Shown here: positions 23,983 to 35,205 of the stretch, piece by piece | How the letters are laid out: each line of letters opens with the position of its first letter | Position numbering within the stretch: the stretch's first letter is position 1 | DNA from: Ligula intestinalis | Taxonomy: Eukaryota > Platyhelminthes > Cestoda > Diphyllobothriidea > Diphyllobothriidae | Direction: 5' to 3' | Length of the DNA stretch: 64,000 nt | Assembly: GCA_036362985.1 (NCBI GenBank) | Contig: JAYGXS010000002.1 | Coordinates: 11,291,502-11,355,501 of the forward strand | Notes under the pieces: generated by a model | Database searches by the model: none | The model's input: only the letters and a program-made list of their open reading frames with translations | Told to the model about the DNA's origin: nothing | Made by a program: the position numbers and the translations under genes

Positions 23983-24423
23983 TTGGACAAATATAAACGA
24001 AAACGCAGGAGGTCATCCGTAATTTCTCATACAAAAAAGGTGTTTAAAGGCGTGCTTCTTATCACTTTAGCAGTTTTCCATCCAAAAAAGCACACTATTA
24101 TTAACGACCAAGAAGTAAACGTGGGCAGGCTATGTTTTTATAATTACTCTGAGCCCCGGCGTTTTCTCCCCTACTTTAAAGGGAAGAATTTGGGTTCCTA
24201 TTTTTATCCTCTCAGACCAAGGCTCAAACTAGGCGAGAATGCCGCCGCCTCCCCATCACTATTTGTCATTATTTTTGTGTCGGAATTAAATGTTACATTG
24301 GGCAGTAGGCCTCCAGCCGCAGCCCACTCTTTCTTATCATCCTCACACAACACATTATGGGTACATGAGAACCGTTTTCCATTTAAATTTTCCTATAATA
24401 ATGCACATACACACCTTGTTTAA
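23983..24423 (+). CDS. Hypothetical open frame, 146 codons (doubtful)
   Basis: An open frame with a strongly basic start (KYKRKRRRSS) and no domain that I recognise. It lies in the block interrupting duplication copy A. Local base composition changes to include GC-rich and C-rich stretches. No splice or polyadenylation context supports it. It may be chance. Confidence 0.2.
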   Translation: MDKYKRKRRRSSVISHTKKVFKGVLLITLAVFHPKKHTIINDQEVNVGRLCFYNYSEPRRFLPYFKGKNLGSYFYPLRPRLKLGENAAASPSLFVIIFVSELNVTLGSRPPAAAHSFLSSSHNTLWVHENRFPFKFSYNNAHTHLV

Positions 24424-24558
24424 TTTGGTTGGCGAACCATTACTAATGAATTAATAAAAACAGTAATTAATAATAATTATAGATGAATATGAGAAACATA
24501 AAACGTTTGAGGTATCTTTTCCCTGAGTTTATTTTAAAGATTGTGTAAACAACAGAAT

Positions 24559-25040
24559 GTATTAAATGCACAAATTTCCAGAGTGTTCAACAGCTGTGGC
24601 TTCTCGTTGCATAACGTCGAAAAAAATGCAAATTGAATTCGTACAGAAAAATCGATGCAAACAGCAAGGTCAAAGAAACTGGCCACGAAGACTAATCAAT
24701 AACGTAAGCACGAACAGCTCGTACCTTACGCTACCTGGAGGCAGTCTGCCAACGGCGGTCTAAACCCGATCTATGCAAACAGCTGGAGCACATGGTGCAC
24801 CTTAACTTGCCGGCTCCCTGACTAACTTTTTGCCTTGAACCTTTTTTCCCACGTTTGCCTTAGGCAGTGTTTTAATTTGCTTATGGGATTGATTGGCTTT
24901 TTGTGACTATTTCCTATGACTTTGCTATTTGAATCGATTTTTATGAAAAAATCCAATTTTTAATTAACTTTTGCCTTACTCATGTTATGCAACAAGAAGA
25001 TGCAGTTGATGAGCACTCCCGTAATTTTTGGATGCAATAA
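24559..25040 (+). mobile_element. Penelope-like element fragment with 57-bp inverted terminal repeats
   Basis: Arms 24559-24615 and 24984-25040 are inverted copies. Between them the plus strand encodes only the extreme PLE C-terminus, LRYLEAVCQRRSKPDLCKQ followed by LEHMV, ending at a stop near 24820, then a 3' UTR. The terminal arm has TTGATGA for the hammerhead core with GATGCAG before it, but the GAA element has decayed to GTAA. The same 3' UTR segment recurs at 25865-25997. Confidence 0.8.
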
Positions 25041-25098
25041 CTGTTTGCTGTTTAGGCAATCTTCGAAATAAAACGTTCGGTAAGAGCTGGCAGCTTAC

Positions 25099-25285
25099 CT
25101 GGCATATATGACAGTTCTACAAAACTGAAACTGGGTTCTTTAGAAAGGACGCCTGACAAATAGCCCTCCTCCAGACGGTTTTGGATGAGTTTCTTCGTAT
25201 CCTGCAGTTTGCTTCCGTGGCCTGTGGAGAGCACTTTTACTTTAAATTTCAACAGTCGACTCACATCCTCGTCTACCACAAACCC
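25099..25285 (-). pseudogene. Partial duplicate of a SEA-domain exon (3' half)
   Basis: Minus-strand frame with LLKFKVKVLSTGHG and LIQNRLEEGYLSGV. It is closely related to the C-terminal half of the exon at 26241-26654 and ends in the same way (YMPG then GT donor GTAAGC at 25098-25093, phase 1). The N-terminal half of the domain is absent, and the only upstream acceptor-like AG (about 25275) lacks a pyrimidine tract. A phase-1 junction there would still be in frame, so use as a short exon cannot be excluded. Most likely this is a truncated exon duplication. Confidence 0.55.
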
Positions 25286-25454
25286 TCACGGCCGGATATC
25301 CAGCCGTCATTTATGTACTCTCCCCCTAACTCCTGCCCTATTTATATGGCTTATTTGCCTGTAATTATGAAAATAATTGCCCACATGTTCCATTTTATCC
25401 CATTGCCATATAAATGTAATGGCCCGAAGAGAATTTATTGTAAGCTACGGGCGC

Positions 25455-26215
25455 TCGCCAACGAAGCCATCCGGGTGATTGATAAGGTCCCAGCAAACTA
25501 TCCCAAGTCCCTGGACCATTGTCTGCTAGAAACAGCAGAAGCAACCGCTGCTTGGTTGAGGACTTTGGTCTTGTGCTCTCAAAAGAACCTCATTCAAGCT
25601 CTGTACTTGACATGGTTTAAGTGCATGCACTCTTTCCAGCATTCTTCCTCTCCTCCTGGGCCAGAAATACGAGCATAATTGACCGCTTGTTTACCTAAAA
25701 TTGCGTTCCTATGCAAACGTAATGGCTTGATGAGAATTTATTAAAAGCTACGGACGTTTGCAAACAGGATACAATAAATATGTGAGAAAATTCGAGGTCC
25801 AGATAAAATATTCCTTACATCATCCCCGGATGAGGAAGAAGAGGAGACGATTTCTGAGAGAGTGTTATAATTTTCTTATGGTATTGATTGGCCTTTTGTG
25901 AATATTTTCTATGACCTTGCTATTTGAATCGATTTTTATGAAAAAAATGCAATTTTTTAAATTAACTTTTGCCTTACACATGTTATGCAACAAGAGGATA
26001 CAATGTCAACAGCAGTCACTTGGGTTCATTCATTCACGCATTTGAGTGTACAGGACTGTTTTTAAAACGGAAGTTACTTTTCGACTGAAATTGCTTTAAA
26101 AACAAAGTTTTCTAATTGTTGACATTCAAAACAACCTACATTATGGTGGTAGTTGATCACCAACTCCCATTTTTAGTAGAGCAAAAGTAATAAGAAGTGC
26201 ATTGGGCATGCTTGT
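25455..26215. repeat. Dispersed repeat, copy 2 (partner 16985-17560), interrupted by a PLE 3' fragment
   Basis: Collinear with 16985-17560. The interruption at 25865-25997 is PLE 3' UTR (TGCTATTTGAATCGATTTTT) also present at 24926-24945 in the neighbouring PLE. The repeat is therefore older than that PLE insertion. Confidence 0.65.
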
Positions 26216-26240
26216 AGGTATCAGCTGGCTGCTAACTTAC

Positions 26241-26654
26241 CTGGCATATGGTACTGTGACAGTTCTATAGAACTGAAACTGGGTTCTATAGAGCCGACGC
26301 CGGACAGATAGCCCTCCTCCAGACGGTTCTGAATGAGTTCCTTCGTATCCTGCAGGCTGTTTCCGTGGCCTGTGGAGAGCAGTTTCACTTTAAACTTCAC
26401 CAGTCTACTCAAATCCTCTGGAAATTTGGGCCGCCGCCCAAGTTGTGGTTGACTCAGCTGGGCAGCTTCAAAGGACTCTTGTCGGATGGAAGCGACCCTC
26501 TGGTACCCAGGCGCGGACCGACACAACTCTTCCAGGCTGCGAGCGATGCGCGGTTCCCAGTAGGAGGCGTAGCTGCTGCCTCGTACACCCTGATGAACTG
26601 CCTTGTCAGAAAAGGGCTCATTCTGGTAAACAGCCAGGTCGATGGTGAAGATGA
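26241..26654 (-). CDS. SEA-domain exon of an extracellular or membrane protein (internal exon, partial gene)
   Basis: A 414-nt minus-strand exon. The acceptor is TTCTTCACTTGTAG ending at 26655; the donor is CCAG then GTAAGT at 26240-26235, a perfect consensus. Both borders are phase 1, so it is a symmetric 1-1 exon of about 138 codons. The product begins IFTIDLAVYQNEPF, continues through SSYASYWEPRIARSLEELC and YQRVASI, and after a basic loop gives VKFKVKLLSTGHG and LIQNRLEEGYLSGV. This strand/helix/strand/helix pattern is that of a SEA domain (the extracellular module of mucins, agrin and similar). The usual autocleavage GS motif is not seen. The adjacent minus-strand coding partner upstream may be the Tg1 exon at 52.4 kb, which ends in phase 1. 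SEA assignment is by pattern only. Confidence 0.65.
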
Positions 26655-27404
26655 CTACAAGTGAAGAAATATTATCGATATAGGCGCCTGTTTTATGACC
26701 CAAAGTTAATAATGTTTGCCGGCAGCAAAGTGAATCGACATGAAATTCCCAAGGCGGAAAGTAGGAACGCTGGAGAAAGGAGATGTTGGTTGTCTTTATA
26801 TGCGGAAAATCACGATGTAAGTAGGTCATAAAAGAAACGGTCGGTTACTACAACACAGATACCTGGGAAGCAAATGTGTCTTTTAAACAGAAAGCCTTGA
26901 CCAAACCACTATTCAGACAGGTGACTCAGAAAAATTCGATCTTGCAGATTTTTAGGCTGATACCATCAGTAAAAGAGCATTCCTAATTTTTGTATAACTC
27001 ATTACAATATCCGCATTGGGACCAATTAGGCCTGTAACAAGATGCACTAGGCATTCATAAAGTTCAGTGTAGCGGAACGTAGGTCACAAATCGTCAGAGC
27101 GATCGAGGAGTACGTTGGCGGAGGTTGGGGGGAGGTGGGAGGGTGAGTACCCACTTAATTTCCTTTTTTTAATATCTAGGTACATGGAACATAACATATA
27201 CACTCCTTACTCATCCAGGCCTCATTGCATAAAAACAAAGAAACATCAAACATCCCTCCAACGTCTTTGGTTGTTATACTGCGACCTCCATTCACCAAGT
27301 GTACAACATTGTAACATACAGTATGGTCCAAAAATAGTGCAACTTCCGTGACAAAATTTGGCTTGGTATTTAAGCATTTATTTGATTACGTTACTTCGAT
27401 TTAT

Positions 27405-27790
27405 TGAGAAGATTTAATCCTGGAAAAGCCTTTCATTTAGGATAACCGCTCTTTTAGCAAAGTTTTTTCAGGGTAATGTGTTCATAATTTTGGCGAAACT
27501 AGGAGACGTCTCAAATCGAAAGAGTTTCCTATGCTGTTAAGTATGACAGAAACTAACTTTTGATGAGCATGCATTGCGTTATGGAAGAAGTCTAAAAAAA
27601 GTAAAAAAAAAAGGAGCGTAAAACGTATCCCTTCCAGAACCGGAAAATTTGTCCGAAATTCCTCAGATGCAAATGAGGCCAAATTTAAAGAATCTCATTG
27701 ACCCTCTCAGAAAGAAAGGACAATTTAAGTTTTAAAAATTATGGCTAGCTTAACTGGGAAGATGTTTTCCACAAAATGCAGTAACAAAAC
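27405..27790. repeat. Segmental duplication, copy A part 2 (partner 45780-46135)
   Basis: Resumes the collinearity lost at about 23455. Shared blocks are CAGGGTAATGTG/CAAGGGTAATGCG, AGTATGACAGAA, AAAAC(G/A)TATCCCTTCCA and TTTGTCCGAAATT, in order and in the same orientation as 45780-46135. Confidence 0.75.
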
Positions 27791-28312
27791 GTTTTGGTTG
27801 CATTTTATTTTTACGCATCGTATGCATGGTGGATAAGCAAACTGTCTTTTTATGTTACCGTGAAGATATGTAAAACAGGCCTTATTAAATTTTAGTCATA
27901 TACAAACGTGCTTATTTGTAAACTATAGGTTCCACTTATGCGTTTTTTAGAAATGGAACATGCACAAGAATAATAATGATTTCAAAAATGGTCATATAAA
28001 GCTAACCTTTTTTGTATTCGCAAGCTGATAACAGATCCTGGAAATAATCCACTATGGCGGAAAATAAGCCATTATAAGAGAAAAGTAAGCTCTTTTTAAT
28101 TTCGAAAAACCCATTTTCGGTAAATGCTGTTGATGTATATCCTATTTGAAGGTTGTCATGTAAACTGTAAACGGAATCTCGATTGACGGACAAACACACG
28201 CAGACACTGAAAACGCTGGAAATGAAGTCAGAGTTTAAAGGACAATATAAAACAAACAGTTATTCATTAATGTTAATGTATATAAAAAAATCTGACTAAA
28301 GATAAGTCTTTG

Positions 28313-29858
28313 AAGCATGCTGTGCCCGGAGAGAACTTGAAAATGGTTATAGCTGTAAGATTTATTGGTACCATAAATTTAGGGAGAGCTCTTCAGTTAC
28401 AACCCCTCGTTGCATTATCAACGAGATCACCCAGCTCAATTTACAAGACAAATGCATGCTATCCCTGGACGTGGAGTCCCTGTTTACTAACGTACCGTTG
28501 GATAAAACCATTGATATTATCTGCGCTTATTCATCCGACACACGCCTGCCCCCACAATTACTACGAAACTTACTATAACGTTGTACTGAAAATGTTCAAT
28601 TTCTGTTCAATGGCCAACTGTATAGACAAATTGACGGAGTCGCAATGGGTAGTCCACTCGGACCAACCTTTGCAGACATATTGATGGACCATCTGGAAAG
28701 AAAAGTACTTGCAAAATTAAACCACACAACAATCTTCAGACGATATGTAGATGATGTTTTTACGATCGTGGAGAACCTGAAAGAAGCCGAGGAATTGCTG
28801 TCCACTATGAACAAGTTACATCCAAAGATAAAATTAACTATGGAACTGGAACGTGATAACCAACTTTCCTTCCTTGACGTCCACTTGTCCAGACAGACAG
28901 ATGGCTCCATTTCACGGAGAGAATTCCACAAGAAAACCTGGAAAGGTCAGTACTTACATTTTCTAAGTTTTGTTCCCATTCAATGGAAACGTTACCTGGT
29001 TTGTTACCTTTTCCAGAGGACTAGGAAAATCTGTTTTGTGGATACTTTGGACGTAGAATTAGGTTGTCTCAAAGCCACTTTACAGAAGCGTGGATATCCA
29101 CCCCAGTTTATAGACAAATATAGTAAGCCTCTACGACCCAAAATGAGTGAACAATTAGCCCCGAAGAAGCCAGTATTTATATCCTTGCCCTTCAAGGGGG
29201 ATAACGCCCTAAACACAATTAAGAGGCGCTCGCTCAAGACCATAGAAAGAACCTATTACGCCGCAGAACTCATAATTTGCTCTCCAACAAAGCCCCTGCC
29301 GACTCCTTGTGTCAAGGATGCCTTTCCTTTGCACGCCACCTCGAATTGCGTTTACGAATTCATTTGCACTTGCAGATGCAAGTACATAGGGCGTACGCAA
29401 AGACAATTGGCAACCAGAGCTGGTTATTCAAGCAAGAAAACCGTTCTCCTCGTTCCTCTATCACTGAACACCTACTGGACACGGGTCATTCGGTAGATCC
29501 TATAACTTCTTTCCGAGTTCTTTTTCGAGCACGAACATCTCGAATCTTGTGTTACCTGGAAGCTGCTTATATTAGACGCTTTAAACCGGACCTCTGCAAA
29601 CAGTTGGAGCACGTGGTTAACCTTGCCTTACCTTGGTAACCACAAGCCCCAGATTCGCACAGTCCCCAGCCCAATATTCCCCACGACTAAACTTCCCTGT
29701 TTTTTTCCTCCAATTTTGTTTTAACCTTCTTTCTCTATCTGACTAGGACCTACGACCTTTCTGTATATTTTCAATTTCGTGTTTTTCTCATTCATGAACC
29801 TTAATGCAACGAGGGGTTGTAACTGAGGAGCTCTCTCGAAATTTATGGTACCAATAAA
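28313..29858 (+). mobile_element. Penelope-like element with RT and GIY-YIG domains, flanked by inverted hammerhead arms
   Basis: The most complete first-family PLE copy. RT palm: SLDVESLFTNVPLD (motif A) near 28460, VAMGSPLGPTFADI (motif B) near 28640, RYVDDVF (catalytic motif C) at about 28740, LSFLDVHLSRQTDGS near 28864. Thumb-like region follows. The GIY-YIG-type endonuclease has YEFICTC and CKYIGRTQRQL near 29356-29410. The C-terminus is LCYLEAAYIRRFKPDLCKQ, with a stop near 29639. Damage: an in-frame TAA at 28576-28578 and a roughly 20-bp deletion near 29422 that shifts frame between the YIGRT block and the FKQEN block. The 57-bp ends (28361-28417 and 29802-29858) are inverted copies. 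A direct repeat TAAAGATAAGTC flanks the element (about 28294 and 29855) and may be the target duplication. The N-terminal region is missing. Confidence 0.9.
28354..28401 (-). ncRNA. Hammerhead motif in the inverted 5' arm of the PLE (one core change)
   Basis: On the minus strand: stem I UGUAA (28401-28397), core CUGAAGA (28396-28390), short stem II GCUCUCCC, then UAA where GAA is required (G12 changed), then stem III. Stem III has six perfect outer pairs (AUUUAU with AUAAAU) and an inner GG/CC pair. C28359 is the cleavage-site nucleotide (AUC), followed by stem I UUACA (28358-28354), flush and fully paired. The architecture is intact, but the G12 change should abolish cleavage. Confidence 0.65.
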
Positions 29859-29860
29859 GA
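29818..29860 (+). ncRNA. Hammerhead motif in the 3' arm of the PLE (core intact, cleavage side lost)
   Basis: UGUAA is followed by intact core CUGAGGA (29823-29829), GCUCUCUC, GAA (29838-29840) and stem III through 29859. The sequence leaves the element right there: position 29860 is within the presumed target duplication, so the cleavage nucleotide and stem I 3' strand are absent. The element thus ends at, or within one or two bases of, the predicted self-cleavage site. Confidence 0.65.
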
Positions 29861-29874
29861 TAAGTCCTTTTTAC

Positions 29875-31270
29875 ATAAAGAAAGTGGTTACCTTAAGTTT
29901 TCAACTTCAGACAATATTAAATTTACTATTTAAATTTATAGCTGTTTTGACGAGTATCGGGAAAATATTACTTTTCTTAACAAACATTTCGCAATTCTTA
30001 TACTTCCTTTAAATTTGCCTAACCTTCAACCTTACTATTTCTAAGTTTTCGTAAATGCGTTCACGCCAATATGCGAGTGCATATCAAAATTTTACAAAGT
30101 TGTGCATGTTGCACGATTTTTGGGCGATGCTGTAGTCATATAATTTGCCTGGGGCCGTTGGGACTAAAATTAGCTTTGGCTAACTATTATCTTGTTATTT
30201 GAATGCGACTTTTCATTGTTGAAGGCAAATAAACATGCTACCTTATCCTGCAATTCGGTGGAAAAAATGAACAAGTAACGTGAATTATTTCGCTATTTTC
30301 TAAGTTTTATAACCTTTATTTAAAACATCTTCGAAGATGAGAGTAAGAAAGACAGGGTATAGAGAAACGCATCCTTGGCCAGACTTCGCATTAACGTCCT
30401 TCGCTCGTCTTGATGGTTTTTATTTGGAATCTTTCGATTTTGGGAAAATGTCAAGGGCTAATTGCGCTTTTAGGCATGCTAACTTAGCGAAATGCGGTCT
30501 AAAGCAAGACAATACTCACAAAAGTACCAATTAGCGGAAGGATAAATATTCTTCAGGAAAGCTTATGCTTGCATTTAAGGGTGAGCATTTACCTGACTGC
30601 GCTCAAAGTTTCTGCCCACAATCTTACTTCGTAAACTGTAGTCGGCAAACCAATTGACGGCGAAAAGAATCAAAGGTCAAATATCCAAAAAGTCGCGTCT
30701 TAAACTGTTGGTTCTCTGCAATTTAAATTTGCTCTAAATTTTGCAAGCAAGCAAACAAAAGAAAATCATGAAATTACACTAGCCGTCTCAAAAACCTGCA
30801 AGATAAATATTGCAATATCTCATCAACGTCAGGAGGACTTGTCGTCGGGCATGGTAATTATTTGTGTGCGGCTGAATTAGCGGCTGTCGGAATAAGGGTA
30901 AGCGCGGCGCCTTTGCAAAGTTCTTTTGGGCGCCCAAAGCCGATTTGAGTGGCTTGATTGTAGCCGCCTATGCCCTAACCAGCAGATATTACCCACATGA
31001 TTTTAAGTAGCTTGAGGGGACCGCGTTAATTATTCGGAAGGCCTATCTGGTATCTTCGCAATGAGTAAATGCTACCATGTGAACCAGAATAGAGCTGTTT
31101 ATCTACCTTATGTAGCCCCCTCTTAACCAAGCTGTAAAGTGTCCTCGCATTGTTTTGGCCAAACACAGGTTCGTGCGACCGAGTGATTTAAAAGGACCAC
31201 ACAAATTATTAAAAATTCATTTGAGGACATTTATTAGTTATGACTGAAGCCGCTGCAATAATGTTACGCC
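29875..31270. other. No recognisable gene
   Basis: AT-rich sequence following the PLE. A GC-richer stretch around 30840-31000 has short near-palindromes but no match elsewhere in the window that I can find. No coding exon is supported. Confidence 0.4.
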
Positions 31271-33000
31271 AAAGGATCCTGTGCGTACGAAATTGCAATT
31301 GAATTAATGTAACCTTTTCTAAGTGAAAGCAATTTATGCTATGGCACTCCTCTTGTACATTATAGAGGGGGACGGTTATCGAATGTCAATGTTATTGGTA
31401 CTCTTCAAAATACTGCATCGGAAACATATGCACTAGAGAGTTTGAAGAAAGTGAGTTTTTGTGGTCTTTGCTAAGCGAATGCATGTGCTGTTTCTGGGTA
31501 TTCGGCGCAACATGGACCGCTGTGGAAACTCTAATATGGTTAGAAAACCTACTTTTCTGTACTAAGCCTGATTAGTTTTTACGAACAGTAATCAAAAATA
31601 TCATTCATCGATTTCCTAGTAAGTCTATAAATTAGGATATAACTTGGCTTTCATTCTGCAGGTGATGTGAAAGTGATTTCACAGACATCCACTGAATACC
31701 TATTAGAAGCTTCCACGTAAACCCGCATAACGCGAATTTAACGTCGGACCACAGAAGGCCAAGCACGCTAATTTAAAAATACCCATCTTTTGTTCCGAAA
31801 ATGTTTAACTCAAGACACTTTCCCTTCTCGTGAAAGCAGAACGTAGTTCAGTTCTGCACAACAAGACTTACAACCTAATGTTATCCATTTCGGAATAATT
31901 TGTATCCTAAACATTTACTCGCACATTGCAATTCAGTTAAGCCCCTGGGGAAAAAAAGAGGTTGAAGTCCCGTCGGTAAATATGACTTGCACGCTTCTCC
32001 CCACGTGTTTCAATGAACAGTTTGCATTGGTGTTTGCAAATCAAAAGGAACTACGATTCCTTCCAAAATTCACGACTAGTTGATCAGTTAAAACCATACT
32101 ATTTAGCCAAGCGTGTGTTCGTTTCTCGCTGCAAAAATAACGCCCAATTGGCAAACTATGCCTAATCCGGAAAGCAAAATGGGTTTCTTCAATAATCGGG
32201 AGCGACTTTAGAAGGACTAAAATTCGAATATTTTGAAGTCACATAATCCAACCCCAGTCGAGCGTATGCAGACATTTGGGCATGCGTGTACGTACGTGTC
32301 TATGGGTGCTGCTGCACAAAGGACTGTTCTTGACCAAGCTAGGGTTCAGTTTTGCCCACGACAGACATTTAGCGGCCTGCTGATATTCCACCTACGCTCG
32401 CAATTACCGTTACATATGTGCAGGCCGCGTTAGCTTCCACGCAAAATCACTGGTTGACTGGCTCTGACAATCGACTGGTGTGTGAGAGAGGAGCAAGACT
32501 GAAGTGATCATTAAAGAATGCCTCCTCTCATCACACCATCGGATATTTCACTATACAGAAAAACCAATCTTTCACAGGACTGACAGCGAGACTGAAGTAA
32601 GACGCACGCGGGGTTGAATCCGATCTGTTATTATTTGAATCTTGCACTTATTTTGGAAAACAACTTGTAGGACACGTGTAGACGACGGGTTGTTTAATTT
32701 TGTCCACACCTGAACCCATCTTGCGGCCGTCTTGAAATTGCAATATCCTCAAAGCAGGGTGGATGAGGGAGACATTCCAGCAAAATGTCTGAGGAGTCTA
32801 TCTCCCCATGAACGAGTTCACACGCAAGCTGCCAGTCCTGTTCTCACTCAGTGATGCTTAAAATTGATGTCAGTACTTGAGACGTCACAAATAAATTGCA
32901 GAAGGGTGAATCGGATATAGCATTACTGGCAAAAACAAGGGAACTTTAATGGTCATTTCTGGCCCATTATCTGTCAGTAGCCAGTCATACTAAAATCCAA

Positions 33001-33072
33001 GTGGTGCACTACACGACGCTCGAACATGCGACCTTTTGATTAGTAGTATAACGCTCTAACAAGGAGGCCGTG
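33001..33072 (-). repeat. tRNA-like SINE segment, copy A
   Basis: Read on the minus strand, this has TTAGAGCGTTATACTACTAA, then TCAAAAGGTCGCATG and TTCGAGCG, the spacing of a tRNA D-arm side, anticodon arm and T-loop (B-box like). The acceptor stem does not close well, so it is a tRNA-derived SINE or pseudogene and not a working tRNA. It is duplicated with its flanks at 36843-36912. Confidence 0.55.
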
Positions 33073-33789
33073 ACTTACCGCTTAAACCTCTGATCAAAAA
33101 GTTTCGGAATCTAGGAGCGGATGGGGCGGGTCGGGAATGACTAACTGATGACGGCCAATGCATCCAAAATAGCCATTCTAGTCGTATTCGTCTTTGTCGG
33201 CAGCGCTATAAGTGACTATGCGGCTGCTGACTGTGCTAGAGATTGAGTTCCAAGACAGATCGGTACGAGTCAAATTGCTTGTAACCCGATAACTGTAAAC
33301 GCAAACACAGCAGCAGATATGAATCAAAATTATTCAATACTGCAAAAAGGTTTGTAAGCCGTAGGGTACACATCCATTGATAAGACCTTTAAATAAAATT
33401 TATTTTCGGCCAAATGACTTCAAGACACGCTAATTTTGGCATATTCGATAGAAAGTATCCTTCGCTTTATAAGGACATCAAAAATAAATATCAAAAAGGC
33501 AGGCTATTTAGGAAGTCATTTTTACCAAGCGTGGTTTTTGCAGACGACAAAAAAGGGAGTGCATTTAAAACCTAGAGTCAGGGCGTGTCTGCAAGACCAC
33601 TGGAGGAAGCAGCAAGACTATCAATTTAACAACCCTACATAAGCAATCCTTCTTAATCGAAAACGCGTCTCAGAAGTGTCTTTTATATATCATAAGATGG
33701 GTCACTGACCGTAATTTGCTGAGAGGAGATTTTAGTAAAAAAGAATTATCGCGAAGTTTTTCTATAAAACACTTTTAAACTTAATGAGG

Positions 33790-35200
33790 ATTTTTAAAAC
33801 ATCAATCAACAATTCCATGGATTTTTGAAACAAATTAAAAGGGCTTGAAACATCAGCGGACGAAATAATGGTATCATTTGATGTTGGCTCTCTCTTCACA
33901 TCAATACCATTAGATTTAGCAAGACATACACAAAAGAATCACTTAATTCCTACGAAATGAACTTACCTTCATCTGCCCTGCTTGGACTCTTCGATCTGTG
34001 TTTGGAAACGAATTTCTCGTTCGCTCAACAATACTATAAACAAATAAAAGGAGCACCCATAGGGTCTTTAATTTCAGGCTTCTTGGCAGCAATTACTATA
34101 CAAAATTAGAAACCATGGCCCTACCACTAGTTAACCCCAAGTTGTGGGTACGCTATGTCGATGACACGTTTGTCATTGTTGAAAAGGATCAACTGGAAAT
34201 ACTACACAACATTATCAATTCAACGTTACCCGGAATCACATTTACGCTCGAAAAATAAATTGACAACAAACTCCCCTTTCTTGACGTCCTCGTACAGCGT
34301 AATACTGATGGAACGTTTCAAACATCGGTTTACCGCAAAAAGATCTATGCTGATGTCATCCTTCATTACAAGAGCAACCACCCTATTGCTCACAAGCCAA
34401 GTACTGCTATCACCCTAATGAATCGAGCAAAAACGCATTGTTCTAGCCCCGACCTCTACCAAGCCGAACTCAATTACCTATTCACACGGTTTTCAAAAAA
34501 CGGCTACCCCAGAGAGTTCGTGCAGCGATGCATGAAACAGCAAAAGTTTAAACAAAACACAAAGGAACTCGAATGTTCCGATGAAGCGCCTAATCCCAGA
34601 AATTGGCGAACACTTCCATATATTAAAAACGTGTCTGAACTCGCTGAAAGACACCTGAAGAAGTATCAAATCCAAGTAGCGCACAAACCAACACATACTC
34701 TACGAAACCAGCTTGTACACCCTAAGGATATGGATGGCTATTTAGACAGAAAAGAGGTCATGTACAAAATTCCTTGTAGCTGTTGCAATGCAGTTTATTG
34801 CGGACAAAAAGGGCGATCGGCCTCCAAACGCTTAAAAGAACATCAGCAAGTGGTATAGGGGCGATATCCATTGTTTGAGGTTGCCATGCACACAGTAGAA
34901 ACTGAGCACCAATTTGCGTGGGATAAAACTTGCAGTGTCGGCTCTAGCCCATACAAAAAGGGTCACGAATTTTTAGAAGCTATGAATTCCGACGAATCCT
35001 GCATCAACAGGCAGGTTGAACTGGATCCAATATACACCAACCTTTAAAAAGGCCTGGAAAATAGACCAATCACAAAACCAGGCTAATGACCACAGCTGAC
35101 ACAGCATTATCGATTTTTTTACACGCCTCAAAATGTTAACTGTTTCTCACTATTTCCTCACGTTTGAAGACGACCTAGCATGCTAGTGTCGAAAATTTAC
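33790..35200 (+). mobile_element. Penelope-like element, second family, RT plus GIY-YIG, near full C-terminal length
   Basis: Frames read in order: DEIMVSFDVGSLFTSIPLD (motif A, about 33858), QIKGAPIGSLISGFLA (motif B, about 34039), LWVRYVDDTFVIVEK (motif C with both catalytic Asp, about 34140-34185), LPFLDVLVQRNTDGT, YRKKIYADVILHYKSNHP, then a 146-codon open stretch (34418-34858) with KNGYPREFVQRCM and the endonuclease region VMYKIPCSCCNAVYCGQK. The tail QFAWDKTCSV and CINRQVELDPIYTNL ends at TAA 35045-35047. Stops and frameshifts near 33957, 34107 and 34257 disable it. Downstream at 35164-35105 onward is a hammerhead-like tail: TTGAAGA, a stem GAC..CTAGCATGCTAG..GTC, GAAAA. This is a different subfamily from the 28-kb copy: the motif B and endonuclease sequences differ. 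Confidence 0.88.
35105..35164 (+). other. Placeholder superseded by next entry (coordinates given there)
   Basis: Coordinates were entered in reverse. See the hammerhead-like tail at 35164-35205. Confidence 0.01.
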
Positions 35201-35205
35201 GAATC
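35164..35205 (+). ncRNA. Weak hammerhead-like tail of the second-family PLE
   Basis: TTGAAGA (one change from CUGANGA) at 35164-35170. Then a stem formed by GAC (35172-35174) with GUC (35188-35190) and CTAG (35175-35178) with CTAG (35183-35186), loop CATG. GAAAA follows at 35191, then a short AUU/AAU stem ending at C35205 (AUC triplet). There is an extra base on each side of the core, and stem I is not convincing, so this is at best a decayed ribozyme. Confidence 0.4.

Noticed and set aside
25181..25678. A 165-codon plus-strand open frame
   Set aside because: Its first part is the antisense of the SEA half-exon and its remainder is a dispersed repeat also found at 17.0 kb.
35105..35164. A feature entry with reversed coordinates for the PLE tail
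   Set aside because: The coordinates were inverted. The supported call is the hammerhead-like tail at 35164-35205; ignore the reversed entry, and read the tail mentioned in the second-family PLE entry as 35164-35205.
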